DNA of 64,000 nucleotides, taken from positions 136,611 to 200,610 of the forward strand of contig JAFGXI010000010.1 in assembly GCA_016936665.1 (NCBI GenBank). Direction: 5' to 3'. Within the stretch, counting starts at the first letter, position 1. The number at the start of each line of letters is the position of its first letter. Shown one piece after another: positions 36,339 through 46,300 of this stretch. The notes beneath the pieces were generated by a model. That model did not search any database and was not told the DNA's origin. It saw nothing but the letters and a program-made list of their open reading frames with translations. The translations under genes and the position numbers were made by a program. Source of the stretch: Bacteroidales bacterium (GTDB taxonomy: Bacteria; Bacteroidota; Bacteroidia; Bacteroidales; JAFGXI01).

Positions 36339-37229
36339 TTATTGTTCAACGTGCTCAATCAGCTCAACAGTTTCATTTCCTTTACGAGTCGATTTATAAC
36401 CTTCGTAGCCAGTTAGAGCGTGAGTGTAAATATGATCAAGCTCTCTATATAATTTCATCTCTTTTCCTTTAAGTTTGTCAAGCTCCCAAATAATACTATA
36501 CTCACCGTTTGCATATTTGTGATTAATACTTTCTAAAGATTGGTGAGAGTAAGTTGTATCCACAGGATCCCCTGGCCATACACCATCGTCATCTTCAGCA
36601 TCGAATACATAGTAAGTAGAGTAATTAGTGATGTAAGTTGCATTTTCTATTTCGAAAACAACTCTTTCTCTTTTTTTATACCCGTCGTATTTATCTAAGA
36701 AATTCCAGCGACCTCGATATTCTGTTCTGTAGTTTCTAGACATTGTTGAATCTACTCTGAATGGTTTTCCTGGAAAAGCAGGCCAAAATGAATTAATAGA
36801 TTGAGAGGTTCCGTTTTCGTAATATTTACCATGTGTTTTTTCTAAAACATATTCGTAAGCAAACTCAAAAGTTCCGTCATCTTTAATTTCGTAATAGGCT
36901 TCTATTATTTTTCCATCCCAAGTTATTGTAGTGTCTTGACCAGCCTGCAAGCTATCGCGAGTAGCATCAGTCATATTTACATACTGAGTTGTTTCAGATA
37001 TTTTACTTTCTGACTCTTGAAATAATGTGATATAACGATTTTCACCCGAATTTAACTTCAAGAGGTAATCGCCTGTAAAAGTTGAGAAATCCCAAGTATT
37101 GGTAATTCTTGCTTTACGAGATTTTAAAGAAACAAACGGATCTTCCTCCCCTTTCCTGAAGCAACCCTCTAATACAGTGGACATTACAACAACCAACAAT
37201 AGTAAGCTAACTATTCTGAACTTTTTCAT
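36339..37229 (-). CDS. Lipoprotein of unknown function
   Basis: This 296-aa protein has a lipoprotein signal (hydrophobic core then VLEGC, Cys23). The mature part is beta-rich with many aromatic residues, including paired WDFSTFTGDYLLKL and DDGTFEFAYEYV strands, and repeated Tyr/Thr/Ser clusters. It suggests a lipocalin-like or calycin-like beta barrel, but no family assignment is secure. No enzyme motif is seen. It sits alone, with a terminator after it and no clear promoter. Confidence 0.72.
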   Translation of the reverse strand: MKKFRIVSLLLLVVVMSTVLEGCFRKGEEDPFVSLKSRKARITNTWDFSTFTGDYLLKLNSGENRYITLFQESESKISETTQYVNMTDATRDSLQAGQDTTITWDGKIIEAYYEIKDDGTFEFAYEYVLEKTHGKYYENGTSQSINSFWPAFPGKPFRVDSTMSRNYRTEYRGRWNFLDKYDGYKKRERVVFEIENATYITNYSTYYVFDAEDDDGVWPGDPVDTTYSHQSLESINHKYANGEYSIIWELDKLKGKEMKLYRELDHIYTHALTGYEGYKSTRKGNETVELIEHVEQ

Positions 37230-37403
37230 AGGTTAACAAATATGTTTAATACATAGTTTTTTAATACTTTCAGTCGGTAAATATATTGATATTTATCGAA
37301 AATACAAACCAAGTGTTCAATATTTTATCAGCAAATTCACCTGTTGATATCATGTTAATATGTTGTTAATATTAATTAATAAGTGATTTTATGCTAAAAA
37401 ACA

Positions 37404-38111
37404 TTATTTCAACAAAAAATTAAAGTCATCGTTTTTAGATAATTCTTTGGGAGAATTATTGTACTTAAATATCCGGCATTTTCTTTCTCCAATCAATTTA
37501 AGGTTCTCATTTTCAAACTTTAACATACACCCCTCTCTAAGACCAACAACATATATATTTTGGTTCAATTCAATAAATTCATTAATTCTGTCTTCTCTTG
37601 TTTCTCCGCCATGTCCTTCGGGATGCGCATCTAAATAGTGTGGATTAATTTGGAATGGAACTAAATTAAGAACATTGAAAGATTCTGGTTCTACTATAGG
37701 CATATCGTTGGTCGTTCTAATTGTAGGACATGCCATATTAGAACCTGCACTCCAACCTATATAAGGGGTACCCGATTTTACTTTACTTACAATTGGCTCT
37801 ATCAATTTATTGTTTTGTAATTGTTTGGCTAACTCGAATGTGTTTCCTCCTCCAATTACAATTGCCTCTGCTTTTAAAACAGCCTCTATCGGATTTTCGA
37901 AATGATGAATACTTTTAACAGAATGGCCTATTTCTTTGAACCGATCGTTTACTTTTGTTTCGTATGTATCGTAACTTAATGTAACACCTGCATAAGGAAT
38001 AAATAAAGCTTCGATAGGGTGCTCTCCTAAAAAGGACTTAATATTTTCTTTTGGATAATCTAAGTAGGCTTCTCCGGCCATTGTTGAATTGCTTATTAGT
38101 AATAATCTCAT
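37404..38111 (-). CDS. pepE: Dipeptidase E (alpha-aspartyl dipeptidase, S51 family)
   Basis: This 235-aa protein has the S51 class-I-glutaminase-like fold: IVIGGGNTFELAKQL before the nucleophile, Ser121 in IGWSAGSNMACPTI, and NPHYLDAHPEGHGGETREDRI with the catalytic His region. PepE hydrolyses dipeptides with N-terminal aspartate. It follows the alanine-dehydrogenase-like gene by 12 bp and may be transcribed with it and mltF. The family length (about 230 aa) matches. Confidence 0.92.
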   Translation of the reverse strand: MRLLLISNSTMAGEAYLDYPKENIKSFLGEHPIEALFIPYAGVTLSYDTYETKVNDRFKEIGHSVKSIHHFENPIEAVLKAEAIVIGGGNTFELAKQLQNNKLIEPIVSKVKSGTPYIGWSAGSNMACPTIRTTNDMPIVEPESFNVLNLVPFQINPHYLDAHPEGHGGETREDRINEFIELNQNIYVVGLREGCMLKFENENLKLIGERKCRIFKYNNSPKELSKNDDFNFLLK

Positions 38112-38123
38112 TATTTATATATT

Positions 38124-39323
38124 TTAAAAAGCTGATAATATTAAACCTAAGTCCTGAGAAGGAATATTGAAATATTTGGCTATTTCTTCATTCACTAAAA
38201 CGCCATTGTATATGTAAAGCCCCGCTCTTAGCGTATCTATGTTTTGAAAAAGTTGACTCATTGATGTTATTTCTGATATATTCGAAAATTGCTCAAAAAA
38301 AATGTTACTAATGGCATAACTTGCTGTTCTTGGAACTAGTGAAGGAAAATTTGGTAATGCAATATTGGTCAATCCATTCCAATAATAAAAAGGATTTTTA
38401 ATAGTTGTCTCCTTGGATGTTTCAAAGCAAGGTTGTTTATCAATAGACAGATCGATGACTAATGCCCCTTTTTTAATCAAATGCATTTGTTCTTCTGTAA
38501 TGAGATGTTGCCTAAGATTACAAGTCGAATTAACAGAACCAATAACAATGTCTGCCCTTTCTAACTCTTTATTAACAATGGATGAGTGAATCATTGACGT
38601 ATATAGATTTTTACCAAATGCTCTTTGCAAGCGGTTTAAACCTTCCATGGACAAATCGAACACTTTTACACTGGCTCCAACGCCAATTGCAGACCGTATT
38701 GCTGATTCGATAGCAGAGCAGGAACCAAAAACAACCAATTCTGCAGGCTTTATACCTTCTATACCTCCTATTAGCTTTCCCCTCTTTTCACGATAAAAGT
38801 TTGCTGCAAAATTCACAGCAGTCATGCCCGAAATCTCATTCATTATTTGAACAAAGGGTAAAACTCCTGCTCTATTTCTAATATATTCTAGGGCGATTGC
38901 GGTAACTTTCTTCTGTGAAAGTGCTTTGAAATATTCGGTGTTTAAAGTCCTTATATTCAAAGTAGAAATAAGTATTTTACCTTTTTCCATAAGCCCTATC
39001 TGCTTTACAGATAGTGGCGATATTTTAAAAATGATATCTGCTTTGAAAATCACAGATTGCTCGTTATGTATTTGTCCTCCTGCTTCACTATAATCAATAT
39101 CTGTGAAGCCAGATGCCTCACCAGCACCGGACTCAATCAATACTTCTGCCCCATTTTCTACAAAAAAGTTAACCGTAAAAGGAGTCAGAGCAACCCTTTG
39201 TTCTAACTCATGATTTTCCTTTAACAAACCAACAACAATTCTTTGTTTTTTGGTTTGAGGAATATAAAGTTCCTCTTTATACTCGAAAAGAAACTTTTCT
39301 GAAGTAGATTGTATTGGAGGCAT
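38124..39323 (-). CDS. Divergent alanine dehydrogenase / PNT-family protein
   Basis: This 399-aa protein aligns in layout with alanine dehydrogenase: an N-terminal PNT domain with an Arg in LEQRVALTP, IFKISP in the substrate region, the LEYIRNRAGVLPFVQIMNEISG segment, and a C-terminal NAD-binding domain. Key motifs are unusual. Where canonical enzymes read GAGTVG, this reads GSCSAIES; where a catalytic His is expected (LHL), it has LNI; and the IDxGG element reads SIDKQPCFE. An NAD-dependent reaction is therefore uncertain. It lies between mltF (57-bp gap) and pepE (12-bp gap), which suggests an operon. Confidence 0.8.
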   Translation of the reverse strand: MPPIQSTSEKFLFEYKEELYIPQTKKQRIVVGLLKENHELEQRVALTPFTVNFFVENGAEVLIESGAGEASGFTDIDYSEAGGQIHNEQSVIFKADIIFKISPLSVKQIGLMEKGKILISTLNIRTLNTEYFKALSQKKVTAIALEYIRNRAGVLPFVQIMNEISGMTAVNFAANFYREKRGKLIGGIEGIKPAELVVFGSCSAIESAIRSAIGVGASVKVFDLSMEGLNRLQRAFGKNLYTSMIHSSIVNKELERADIVIGSVNSTCNLRQHLITEEQMHLIKKGALVIDLSIDKQPCFETSKETTIKNPFYYWNGLTNIALPNFPSLVPRTASYAISNIFFEQFSNISEITSMSQLFQNIDTLRAGLYIYNGVLVNEEIAKYFNIPSQDLGLILSAF

Positions 39324-39380
39324 ATCGATTGAATATTTAAGTTCTAAGTTAAATCATTCTATCGAAACAGCAAAAGCTTT

Positions 39381-40805
39381 TTAATCGTGAATCACTTTAA
39401 TATATTCATTGTAACGTTTTACAACGTCTGCAACATAGTTATAAGGCTCTGATCCTCTGCAATAACCATATTTTACAACTGGATCGTTATAATATTTAGG
39501 ATTACTTTTGTGTAGTAGATAATACGCCACATTATCGTCCCAAATGGCTGTGTCTTTATTATTCTTTTTTGCTAATCGAATTGCATCTTGGACATGTCCA
39601 AGACCAACATTGTAGGAAGCAAGTACAAACTTTACACGCTCAATAGAGTCTGGAACTTGAGGTTTAAGTTGATCATCTAACCAAGATAAAAATTTAGTTC
39701 CTCCTTTAATATTTTCTGCGGTAGAACTTTCTTCGTTAATTCCAAATCGTTCTGCCGTACCAGGCATCAATTGCATTAAACCCGATGCTCCTGACCAAGA
39801 TTCAACTTGAGGGTTAAATCTTGATTCTTGATAAATTAAAGAAGCAACCATACGCCAATCCCAGCCTATTTTTTTACTATATTTCTTTATAATATCGTCG
39901 TACTCAGATATTCTAGAACCGTTTAAAGATAAAAACTCACTATTGTAGAATTGCGAAGACTTAGGATTTCTATAATACTTATTGTATAGGTTAGCAAACC
40001 ATTTCTTTTTCAAATTATTCGTTAAGAATAAATTCAAATAATATCGTAAACTATCGGCGCCTTTTTGAACTCCCCAAGCAACATTTTGTGAAAAACTCAA
40101 ATTTGTTTTTATATCGATATTAGGATGATACGTTGAATTTACTTTTGCTACATTCTCGTCGCAAACTGTTAATGGCAAGTCGCCATTGGCTACTAATTCG
40201 ATAATTTCTTCAACCGAATAGTTCTCCATCTCGTGTATATATATTGTATCGCCAATTTCTTCCGACAAGCTTTTTAAACGCTCGGCAAATGCGGTATTAC
40301 TTTTGACAAAAACATCTTTTTTAGCTAAATCCAATCTAGATCTGATCATTTGAGAATCATATTCTTTAAATCGCATATTTGACCAACCATCAGGTTTTCT
40401 TTGAACCAAAATCTGTCTCGTTTGACCAATCGGTGTTGTGAAATCAATTTGTTTTTTTCTATCGCTTGTGATAGTTAAATTTATAGCCATTAAATCGTAC
40501 TCCCCATCCTTTAACATTACAAAACTATCATCCAAATCGTTGCTTAAAACGATTTCTAACTCTAGTCCCAAATATTCTGAAAGATGAGTCAATAATTCAT
40601 ATTGAAAACCCATAGGTTGTCCGCGGTAAATGAAATAATCTGTTGAATTGTATTCCGTAACAGCGATTAACCTTCCCCTTTTTTTAATTTTTTCCCAATT
40701 CGAGGCTTGCTTTTTATTTTTATCGTTTTCGGAGTCTTCGTAACCACTAAAGCAAGCCGACAATATTACTGTAAAAATTATTATGATCGGAAACCACTTT
40801 CTCAT
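39381..40805 (-). CDS. mltF: Membrane-bound lytic murein transglycosylase F-like lipoprotein
   Basis: This 474-aa protein has a lipoprotein signal (lipobox LSAC, Cys18), an SBP_bac_3-type regulatory domain (about 45-290: GRLIAVTEYNSTDYFIYRG ... DLMAINLTITSDRKKQIDFT) and a C-terminal SLT domain (about 315-470) with the glutamate motif YQESRFNP and GASGLMQLMPGTAERFG. It cleaves peptidoglycan to 1,6-anhydro-muropeptides. The domain order matches MltF exactly. It appears to be the first gene of a mltF-ald-pepE group and is divergent from hutI. Confidence 0.93.
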   Translation of the reverse strand: MRKWFPIIIIFTVILSACFSGYEDSENDKNKKQASNWEKIKKRGRLIAVTEYNSTDYFIYRGQPMGFQYELLTHLSEYLGLELEIVLSNDLDDSFVMLKDGEYDLMAINLTITSDRKKQIDFTTPIGQTRQILVQRKPDGWSNMRFKEYDSQMIRSRLDLAKKDVFVKSNTAFAERLKSLSEEIGDTIYIHEMENYSVEEIIELVANGDLPLTVCDENVAKVNSTYHPNIDIKTNLSFSQNVAWGVQKGADSLRYYLNLFLTNNLKKKWFANLYNKYYRNPKSSQFYNSEFLSLNGSRISEYDDIIKKYSKKIGWDWRMVASLIYQESRFNPQVESWSGASGLMQLMPGTAERFGINEESSTAENIKGGTKFLSWLDDQLKPQVPDSIERVKFVLASYNVGLGHVQDAIRLAKKNNKDTAIWDDNVAYYLLHKSNPKYYNDPVVKYGYCRGSEPYNYVADVVKRYNEYIKVIHD

Positions 40806-40873
40806 GCTGTCAAGGTATAAAAAATCGAGTTAAAATTCAAGTGTATACTTAATGTGAACGAAAAACACTTTGA

Positions 40874-40907
40874 TTTGTTTTATTCATCTTTGCATTAACT
40901 AAATTTG
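40874..40907 (+). promoter_or_regulatory. Candidate Bacteroidota promoter for hutI
   Basis: TTTG (40874-40877) and an exact TAAATTTG (40900-40907) are 22 bp apart. The -7 element lies 17 bp upstream of the hutI ATG, giving a very short leader. Confidence 0.58.
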
Positions 40908-40924
40908 TATCAAAATTTATTAAG

Positions 40925-42178
40925 ATGAAAACTTTGATAAAAAATATTAAACAGCTAGTACAAACTGAAGAAAAACTAATTAAATATAGGGCCGGCAAAA
41001 ACATGCAAAATTTACCTATAATTAATGATGCTTTTCTTATTGTTGAAGATGATAAAATTGCAAACTATGGTAAAATGTCGGAACTGATTAACGATCAGTT
41101 TGATTTAATATATGATGCCAGCGACAAACTAGTTTTACCTTCTTTTTGCGATTCTCACACACATTTAGTTTATGCAGGAAGTAGAGAAGTAGAGTATAGC
41201 GATAAGATAAAAGGGTTGTCTTACGAAGAAATTGCTAAACGAGGAGGAGGTATTTTAAATTCTGCAAAATTGCTTGCCGAAACCTCAGAAGATAGTTTAT
41301 ACGAGCAATCTATGAAACGGATTAACGAAATTATTCAGATGGGAACCGGTGCTGTTGAAATAAAAAGTGGTTACGGCCTTTCAACAGAAAGTGAATTGAA
41401 GATGCTTCGCGTTATAAAGAAAATTAAGGCAACAAGTCCAATAACTGTAAAAGCGACTTTTTTAGGTGCACATTCGATTCCTACAGCATACAAAGGTAAA
41501 CAAACTGAATATGTAGATCTTGTTATCAACGAAATGTTGCCGCAAGTAGCATCAGAAGAACTCGCTGACTATGTGGATGTTTTTTGCGATAAAGGTTTTT
41601 TTACGGTTGAAGATACTGACAGAATCTTGATGGCTTCTTTGAAATATGGATTACGACCAAAAATTCACGCAAATGAGTTAGATTTTTCTGGAGGCATTCA
41701 AGTTGGTGTAAAATACGATGCTTTGTCTGTTGACCATTTAGAATTTACAGGTGATGCAGAGATTAAAGCATTAAAAGATTCTGAAACAATGCCAACCTTG
41801 TTGCCGGGCGCAGCCTTCTTTTTAGGAATGATAGATCCTCCTGCAAGAAAAATGATTAATGCGGGATTACCCTTGGCATTGGCTTCCGATTACAATCCAG
41901 GGTCTTCACCATCAGGAGATATGAAGTTTATTATGTCTTTAGGAACAATTAAGCTAAAATTATTACCCGAAGAGGTCATCAATGCTACAACGATTAACTC
42001 TGCATACGCAATGGGATTACACGAGACACATGGTAGCATTACTATTGGTAAGCAAGCTAATTTCTACATTACAAAACCTGTCCCAAATATTGAGTTTTTA
42101 CCTTATGCATATGGTAGCAATCTTATAGAAACTGTGTTTTTAAATGGTGTTGAGCAAAAAAAAGGAGACTTATTATAG
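40925..42178 (+). CDS. hutI: Imidazolonepropionase
   Basis: This 417-aa amidohydrolase has the HutI motifs: DSHTHLVYAGSREVEY (metal-binding HxH), IKSGYGLSTESELKML, KIHANELDFSGG, SVDHLEFTGD and DYNPGSSPSGDMKFIM. It hydrolyses 4-imidazolone-5-propionate to formiminoglutamate in histidine degradation. No other hut genes are seen in the window, so the pathway must be split. The final codons and stop overlap a weak bidirectional hairpin. Confidence 0.95.
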   Translation: MKTLIKNIKQLVQTEEKLIKYRAGKNMQNLPIINDAFLIVEDDKIANYGKMSELINDQFDLIYDASDKLVLPSFCDSHTHLVYAGSREVEYSDKIKGLSYEEIAKRGGGILNSAKLLAETSEDSLYEQSMKRINEIIQMGTGAVEIKSGYGLSTESELKMLRVIKKIKATSPITVKATFLGAHSIPTAYKGKQTEYVDLVINEMLPQVASEELADYVDVFCDKGFFTVEDTDRILMASLKYGLRPKIHANELDFSGGIQVGVKYDALSVDHLEFTGDAEIKALKDSETMPTLLPGAAFFLGMIDPPARKMINAGLPLALASDYNPGSSPSGDMKFIMSLGTIKLKLLPEEVINATTINSAYAMGLHETHGSITIGKQANFYITKPVPNIEFLPYAYGSNLIETVFLNGVEQKKGDLL

Positions 42179-42191
42179 CCTCCTCTTTTTT
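42156..42191. terminator. Possible bidirectional terminator between hutI and gapA
   Basis: AAAAAGGAG and CTCCTCTTTTT form an imperfect stem around the hutI stop codon with A/T runs on the two sides. The pairing has a mismatch, so it is weaker than the other hairpins here. Confidence 0.45.
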
Positions 42192-42205
42192 AATTTATTA
42201 GTGTA

Positions 42206-43216
42206 TTAAATCTGCATTAGTTTAACGGCTAAATCAACAACTCTATTAGAATAGCCCCACTCATTATCGTACCACGATAGCACTTTAACCATTCTATCAA
42301 TAACCATTGTAGATTGTGCATCGAATATCGAAGAATGTGAGTTGTGAATAATATCGACAGAAACGATTGGATCTTCAGTGTATTCTAGAATCCCTTTCAT
42401 ACTTCCTTCTGCGGCTTCTTTCATAGCTGCATTTATTTCCTCTTTGCTAGCTTTTGTTTTAAGTTTAACAGTTAAATCGACGAGTGAACCTGTAGGAGTT
42501 GGTACTCTTACAGAAATGCCATCGAGTTTACCATTAAGTTCCGGAATAATTTTACCAACAGCTTTTGCGGCACCTGTTGTTGTAGGAATCATTGAAACAG
42601 CTGCTGATCTAGCTCTTCTTAAATCGCTATGAGGTTGATCTAAAATTCTTTGATCGTTAGTATATGAATGAATAGTATTCATAAAGCCATCTTCTATTCC
42701 AAATTTATCGTGCAGAACTTTAGCAATTGGAGCTAAACAGTTTGTTGTACAAGATGCATTAGAAACGCAAACATCTTCAGATTTAAGCATTTCATCATTA
42801 ACACCTAAGACGATCATATTGTCTATTTCGTCTTTCGAAGGTACTGTAAGAATAACTTTTTTAGCTCCATTTTTGATATGATCGCCATATCCTCCTTTGG
42901 CACTCTCTCTGCTTCTGAAGACACCTGTTGATTCTATAACAACATCAGGTGTTTGAGCCCACTTAATATCGATTGGGTTTCTTTCAGCAGTGATTTTAAT
43001 TCTTTCACCATCAACAATGATCGCTTCATCATCATACGATACTGTACCAATATATGCCCCTTGAGTTGAATCGTACTTCAACAAAAAGGCAAGCGTTTTA
43101 GTATCTGTTAAATCGTTAATACCAACGACTTCGATATCACTACGTTCACGAATTATTTTAAAAACGTTCTTTCCTATGCGACCAAATCCGTTAATTCCAA
43201 CTTTTATTTTAGACAT
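42206..43216 (-). CDS. gapA: Glyceraldehyde-3-phosphate dehydrogenase, type I
   Basis: This 336-aa protein has the GAPDH NAD-binding start KVGINGFGRIGKNVF, Asp35 (NDLTD) typical of NAD specificity, the nucleophile Cys156 in SNASCTTNC, HSYTNDQRILD, RAARSAA-like RRARSAAVSMIPTTTGAA, and the C-terminal WYDNEWGYSNRVVDL. It is the central glycolytic enzyme. It is transcribed alone after the large T9SS protein gene, from which it is separated by a strong terminator. No consensus promoter was seen. Confidence 0.97.
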   Translation of the reverse strand: MSKIKVGINGFGRIGKNVFKIIRERSDIEVVGINDLTDTKTLAFLLKYDSTQGAYIGTVSYDDEAIIVDGERIKITAERNPIDIKWAQTPDVVIESTGVFRSRESAKGGYGDHIKNGAKKVILTVPSKDEIDNMIVLGVNDEMLKSEDVCVSNASCTTNCLAPIAKVLHDKFGIEDGFMNTIHSYTNDQRILDQPHSDLRRARSAAVSMIPTTTGAAKAVGKIIPELNGKLDGISVRVPTPTGSLVDLTVKLKTKASKEEINAAMKEAAEGSMKGILEYTEDPIVSVDIIHNSHSSIFDAQSTMVIDRMVKVLSWYDNEWGYSNRVVDLAVKLMQI

Positions 43217-43308
43217 TGTAATAAATTTTAAAATTGATTGGTAAAATTAGTTATTTATTCCGTATTAGAATATCATTTTATTATGAATATATTCAAGTTA
43301 TTAAGCAC

Positions 43309-43331
43309 AAAAAAAGCCACCTTTTGGTGGC
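43309..43331 (-). terminator. Intrinsic terminator after the large T9SS cargo gene
   Basis: On the minus strand GCCACC-AAAA-GGTGGC forms a 6-bp GC-rich stem with a tetraloop followed by seven T, 22 bp past the stop codon. Confidence 0.88.
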
Positions 43332-43352
43332 TTTTAAATATTGTGAAGATTC

Positions 43353-46300
43353 TTATTCTACTATAAACTTAGAAACCTTTCTTTCGTTATTAACTGTTAA
43401 GCTTAAGATATATACTCCTGATTGATAATCATTAGCATTTATATCTGTTATATATTTTCCTTTAGGAACAGATTTATGCTCTTCTGTATAGACCTTTCTT
43501 CCAGACAAATCGTACACTTCAATACTCACGTCACCATCTTTTGGTAAAGCATACTCAACTTTTGCAGTATTAACTACAGGATTAGGATAAACTTTAACTG
43601 TTAACGCATCAGGAATTTGAGTATGTATAGGTGTAATGCCCAAGGGACGTTTAAAATTATCCATTTTCCATGCTCCTAATCCATGTGTACCGGCATATAT
43701 TTCACCCGAATTTTTAACTCCACTTTGACAAACACCATCGATGTAACCATTAGGTTGAATCTGCTGAGTTAAATGGAAAACAGGTACTTTAGGCATAGAT
43801 TCTTCATAAACCCAACTTGTAGCAGAACCATTTAATGACTCAGTTGAGAAAACTCCAAATTCTGTTCCAAGAATTACTGTACCGGTACTATCTGAAATTA
43901 AACTTGCATAAACTGGAATCTTAGGTAAATTTCCATCAACAGAGTTCCATATAATATTATCATCTAATGCATTTTCAGTAAAATAAACATGAGGATCATT
44001 AGAATATCCGCCAATTGTTACTAAGACACGATTGTTATTATTTGGATCGACTTCAACTGAGGTAATATATGTATTATCATCATTTGGAACATCCATGTTT
44101 TTACCAATAATTTTGTCTGTGGTATTAATCTCTCTGTCATTCCAAGTCATGTTACCGTCTTCTACAACACCCATTTCGTATGTTGTATCTTGGTAAACAA
44201 TATTGATTAGAGATTCTGCTCCAATTGTATCAATTCTAACTATATTAGAATAAGTAGTATCACTCATTTGTACATTTAACGTATTGTAGTCTTCAGTTGA
44301 ACTAATAAAATTAGATACCGAATCAATGTTAATATTCATTTGAGATAATAAAGCACAACCTGAAGATTGATCTTTATAATAAATATTAATTAATGTATCT
44401 ACGCTATTAAGTAACGAATCAATTGACACGATATTTTCAATTAGGGTGTTAGGTGTATTAACATCGTAGTTATCGTATTCAACATTATAACTTACTGTAT
44501 TTGCAATAGTATCGATATTAATATCGAATACTGTATCAATATTACAACTATAACCAGAATATGTTTTTCTAATTAAGTTTAAAATAGTGTCTGGAGAAAA
44601 AGAAGTCGTATCAATTTTTAGCACATTTGCATATTGATTGTTTGTAGTATAAACAGAATCTAAAGTAGAAACAAATGGATTGGCAGTAACATTTAATACA
44701 GTATCAGCATCAACTCCAGTAATGGTGTTTGAACTACAATCCTCTCTATCAAATATATTGAAATCCACTAAATAATTCGATTGATAACTAGAGTCTATTC
44801 TGTATATATTTGAAAAATTTAAAGAACCTGCATCTAATGAATAACTTGTGAAAGCTTCTGTTGAAGTATAACTAGAATCTACACTACTAGAATAAATATT
44901 ATTAATAACATTTGTGTCGCAATCATTATAATAATGATGGTATAAATCTAATAATAAGCTACTAGTTGTTGTATCTAAAGCTATTACGTGTTTATTGGTA
45001 TTGCCAGAGTAGGTTACAGACCAAACATTAATTGGGTTTGATTGAAGTAACTGCACATTAGTTATGTTATTTGTTGAAACGTTAAAAACAGTGTCTTTAG
45101 AAGTTATTATCTTGTCATAAGACAAACCTTTGTAAGAATATGCATCTTCAAAACCTTTGAAAATAAACGCCTTACCTTTTGATCCATTGGAAGTAGCAAA
45201 TAATAAGCTTCCGTCTTTAGACCACTTTAACTGACCTAACTGCTCAACGCCAATATTTGCGTTATTATATATTAGGTCAGTAGATGCACCAAATTTGGTC
45301 AAACCAACAACAGCATCCCAGTTGATCAAGGACTCTTTAAAATTTAATATATCTCGAGTAAAATAAATCATTTTGTAGCCTCCAATAGCCATCATAGCAG
45401 CATACCTTTCTCTCATTACGATAGTGTCGCCTGGTCTTAACGAGTCACCATTGTTTGCAATATCTTGTGCTGTAACTTTATATTCAAAAGTTTTATTATT
45501 TACTGTTTTACTTTTTACAAGAAATGTATATCCCTCAGCAAAAGCACTATCCACCACAGGAATACCAACTTCATTAGGTCTTATTACAGTATCTACAACA
45601 TAAGGAAAATAAATTCTATTATCCAGATAATTAAAAGATTCCCATAATGCAATAGGAGTAACAAATGGATTTTGAGCATTACCAGGCCGAAGAGAAGCAC
45701 TTGTAGATTTTAATCCTTCATCAAAAGGGTTGTACTGCATTGTTGCTGCAATTCCATTTTCATTAGATCTTCTTAACTCAGAGTGATAAATTGTAGTAAA
45801 TACAGCACCATAATATAATTCTGAAATTGCAGAATATCCACCATCGCCTCCAGTCACCTCTCTAGAAGACAAAGGGTCGCTAGGTTGCAACAAGTCCATA
45901 TAAGGAGAACCATTATCTTGACATCCTCCTAAAATCTCTCCATTAGGTCCACAATCTAAAGCATAGTACTGAGTAACTCCATAATTTTTATTAAGTGCCT
46001 GAAATGAAAAACCAGCATCGTAAGAGGCAAAAATTCCGCCATCGTTAGTAAAATATACAGTATGATTATTTTCAAAATCAGGATGAAAAACAATATTATG
46101 CTGATCAGCATGAACATACTTTTGACCTGAACCTGACCAATATGAAATTTGCTCAAAACCATTTGCAAATGACCATGTCCACAAATCTATACCTCCGAAT
46201 ATTATAGAAGTAGGATCGGTAGGAAACACACTTATTGTGTTATCGTAATATCCTTGCGATTTATTTCTAAAAATATCTAAACTTGGTGTTTGATCTAGAA

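Noticed and set aside
43234..43425. A plus-strand frame between gapA and the T9SS gene
   Set aside because: It covers the terminator hairpin and the antisense of the T9SS sorting domain, and has low-complexity composition.
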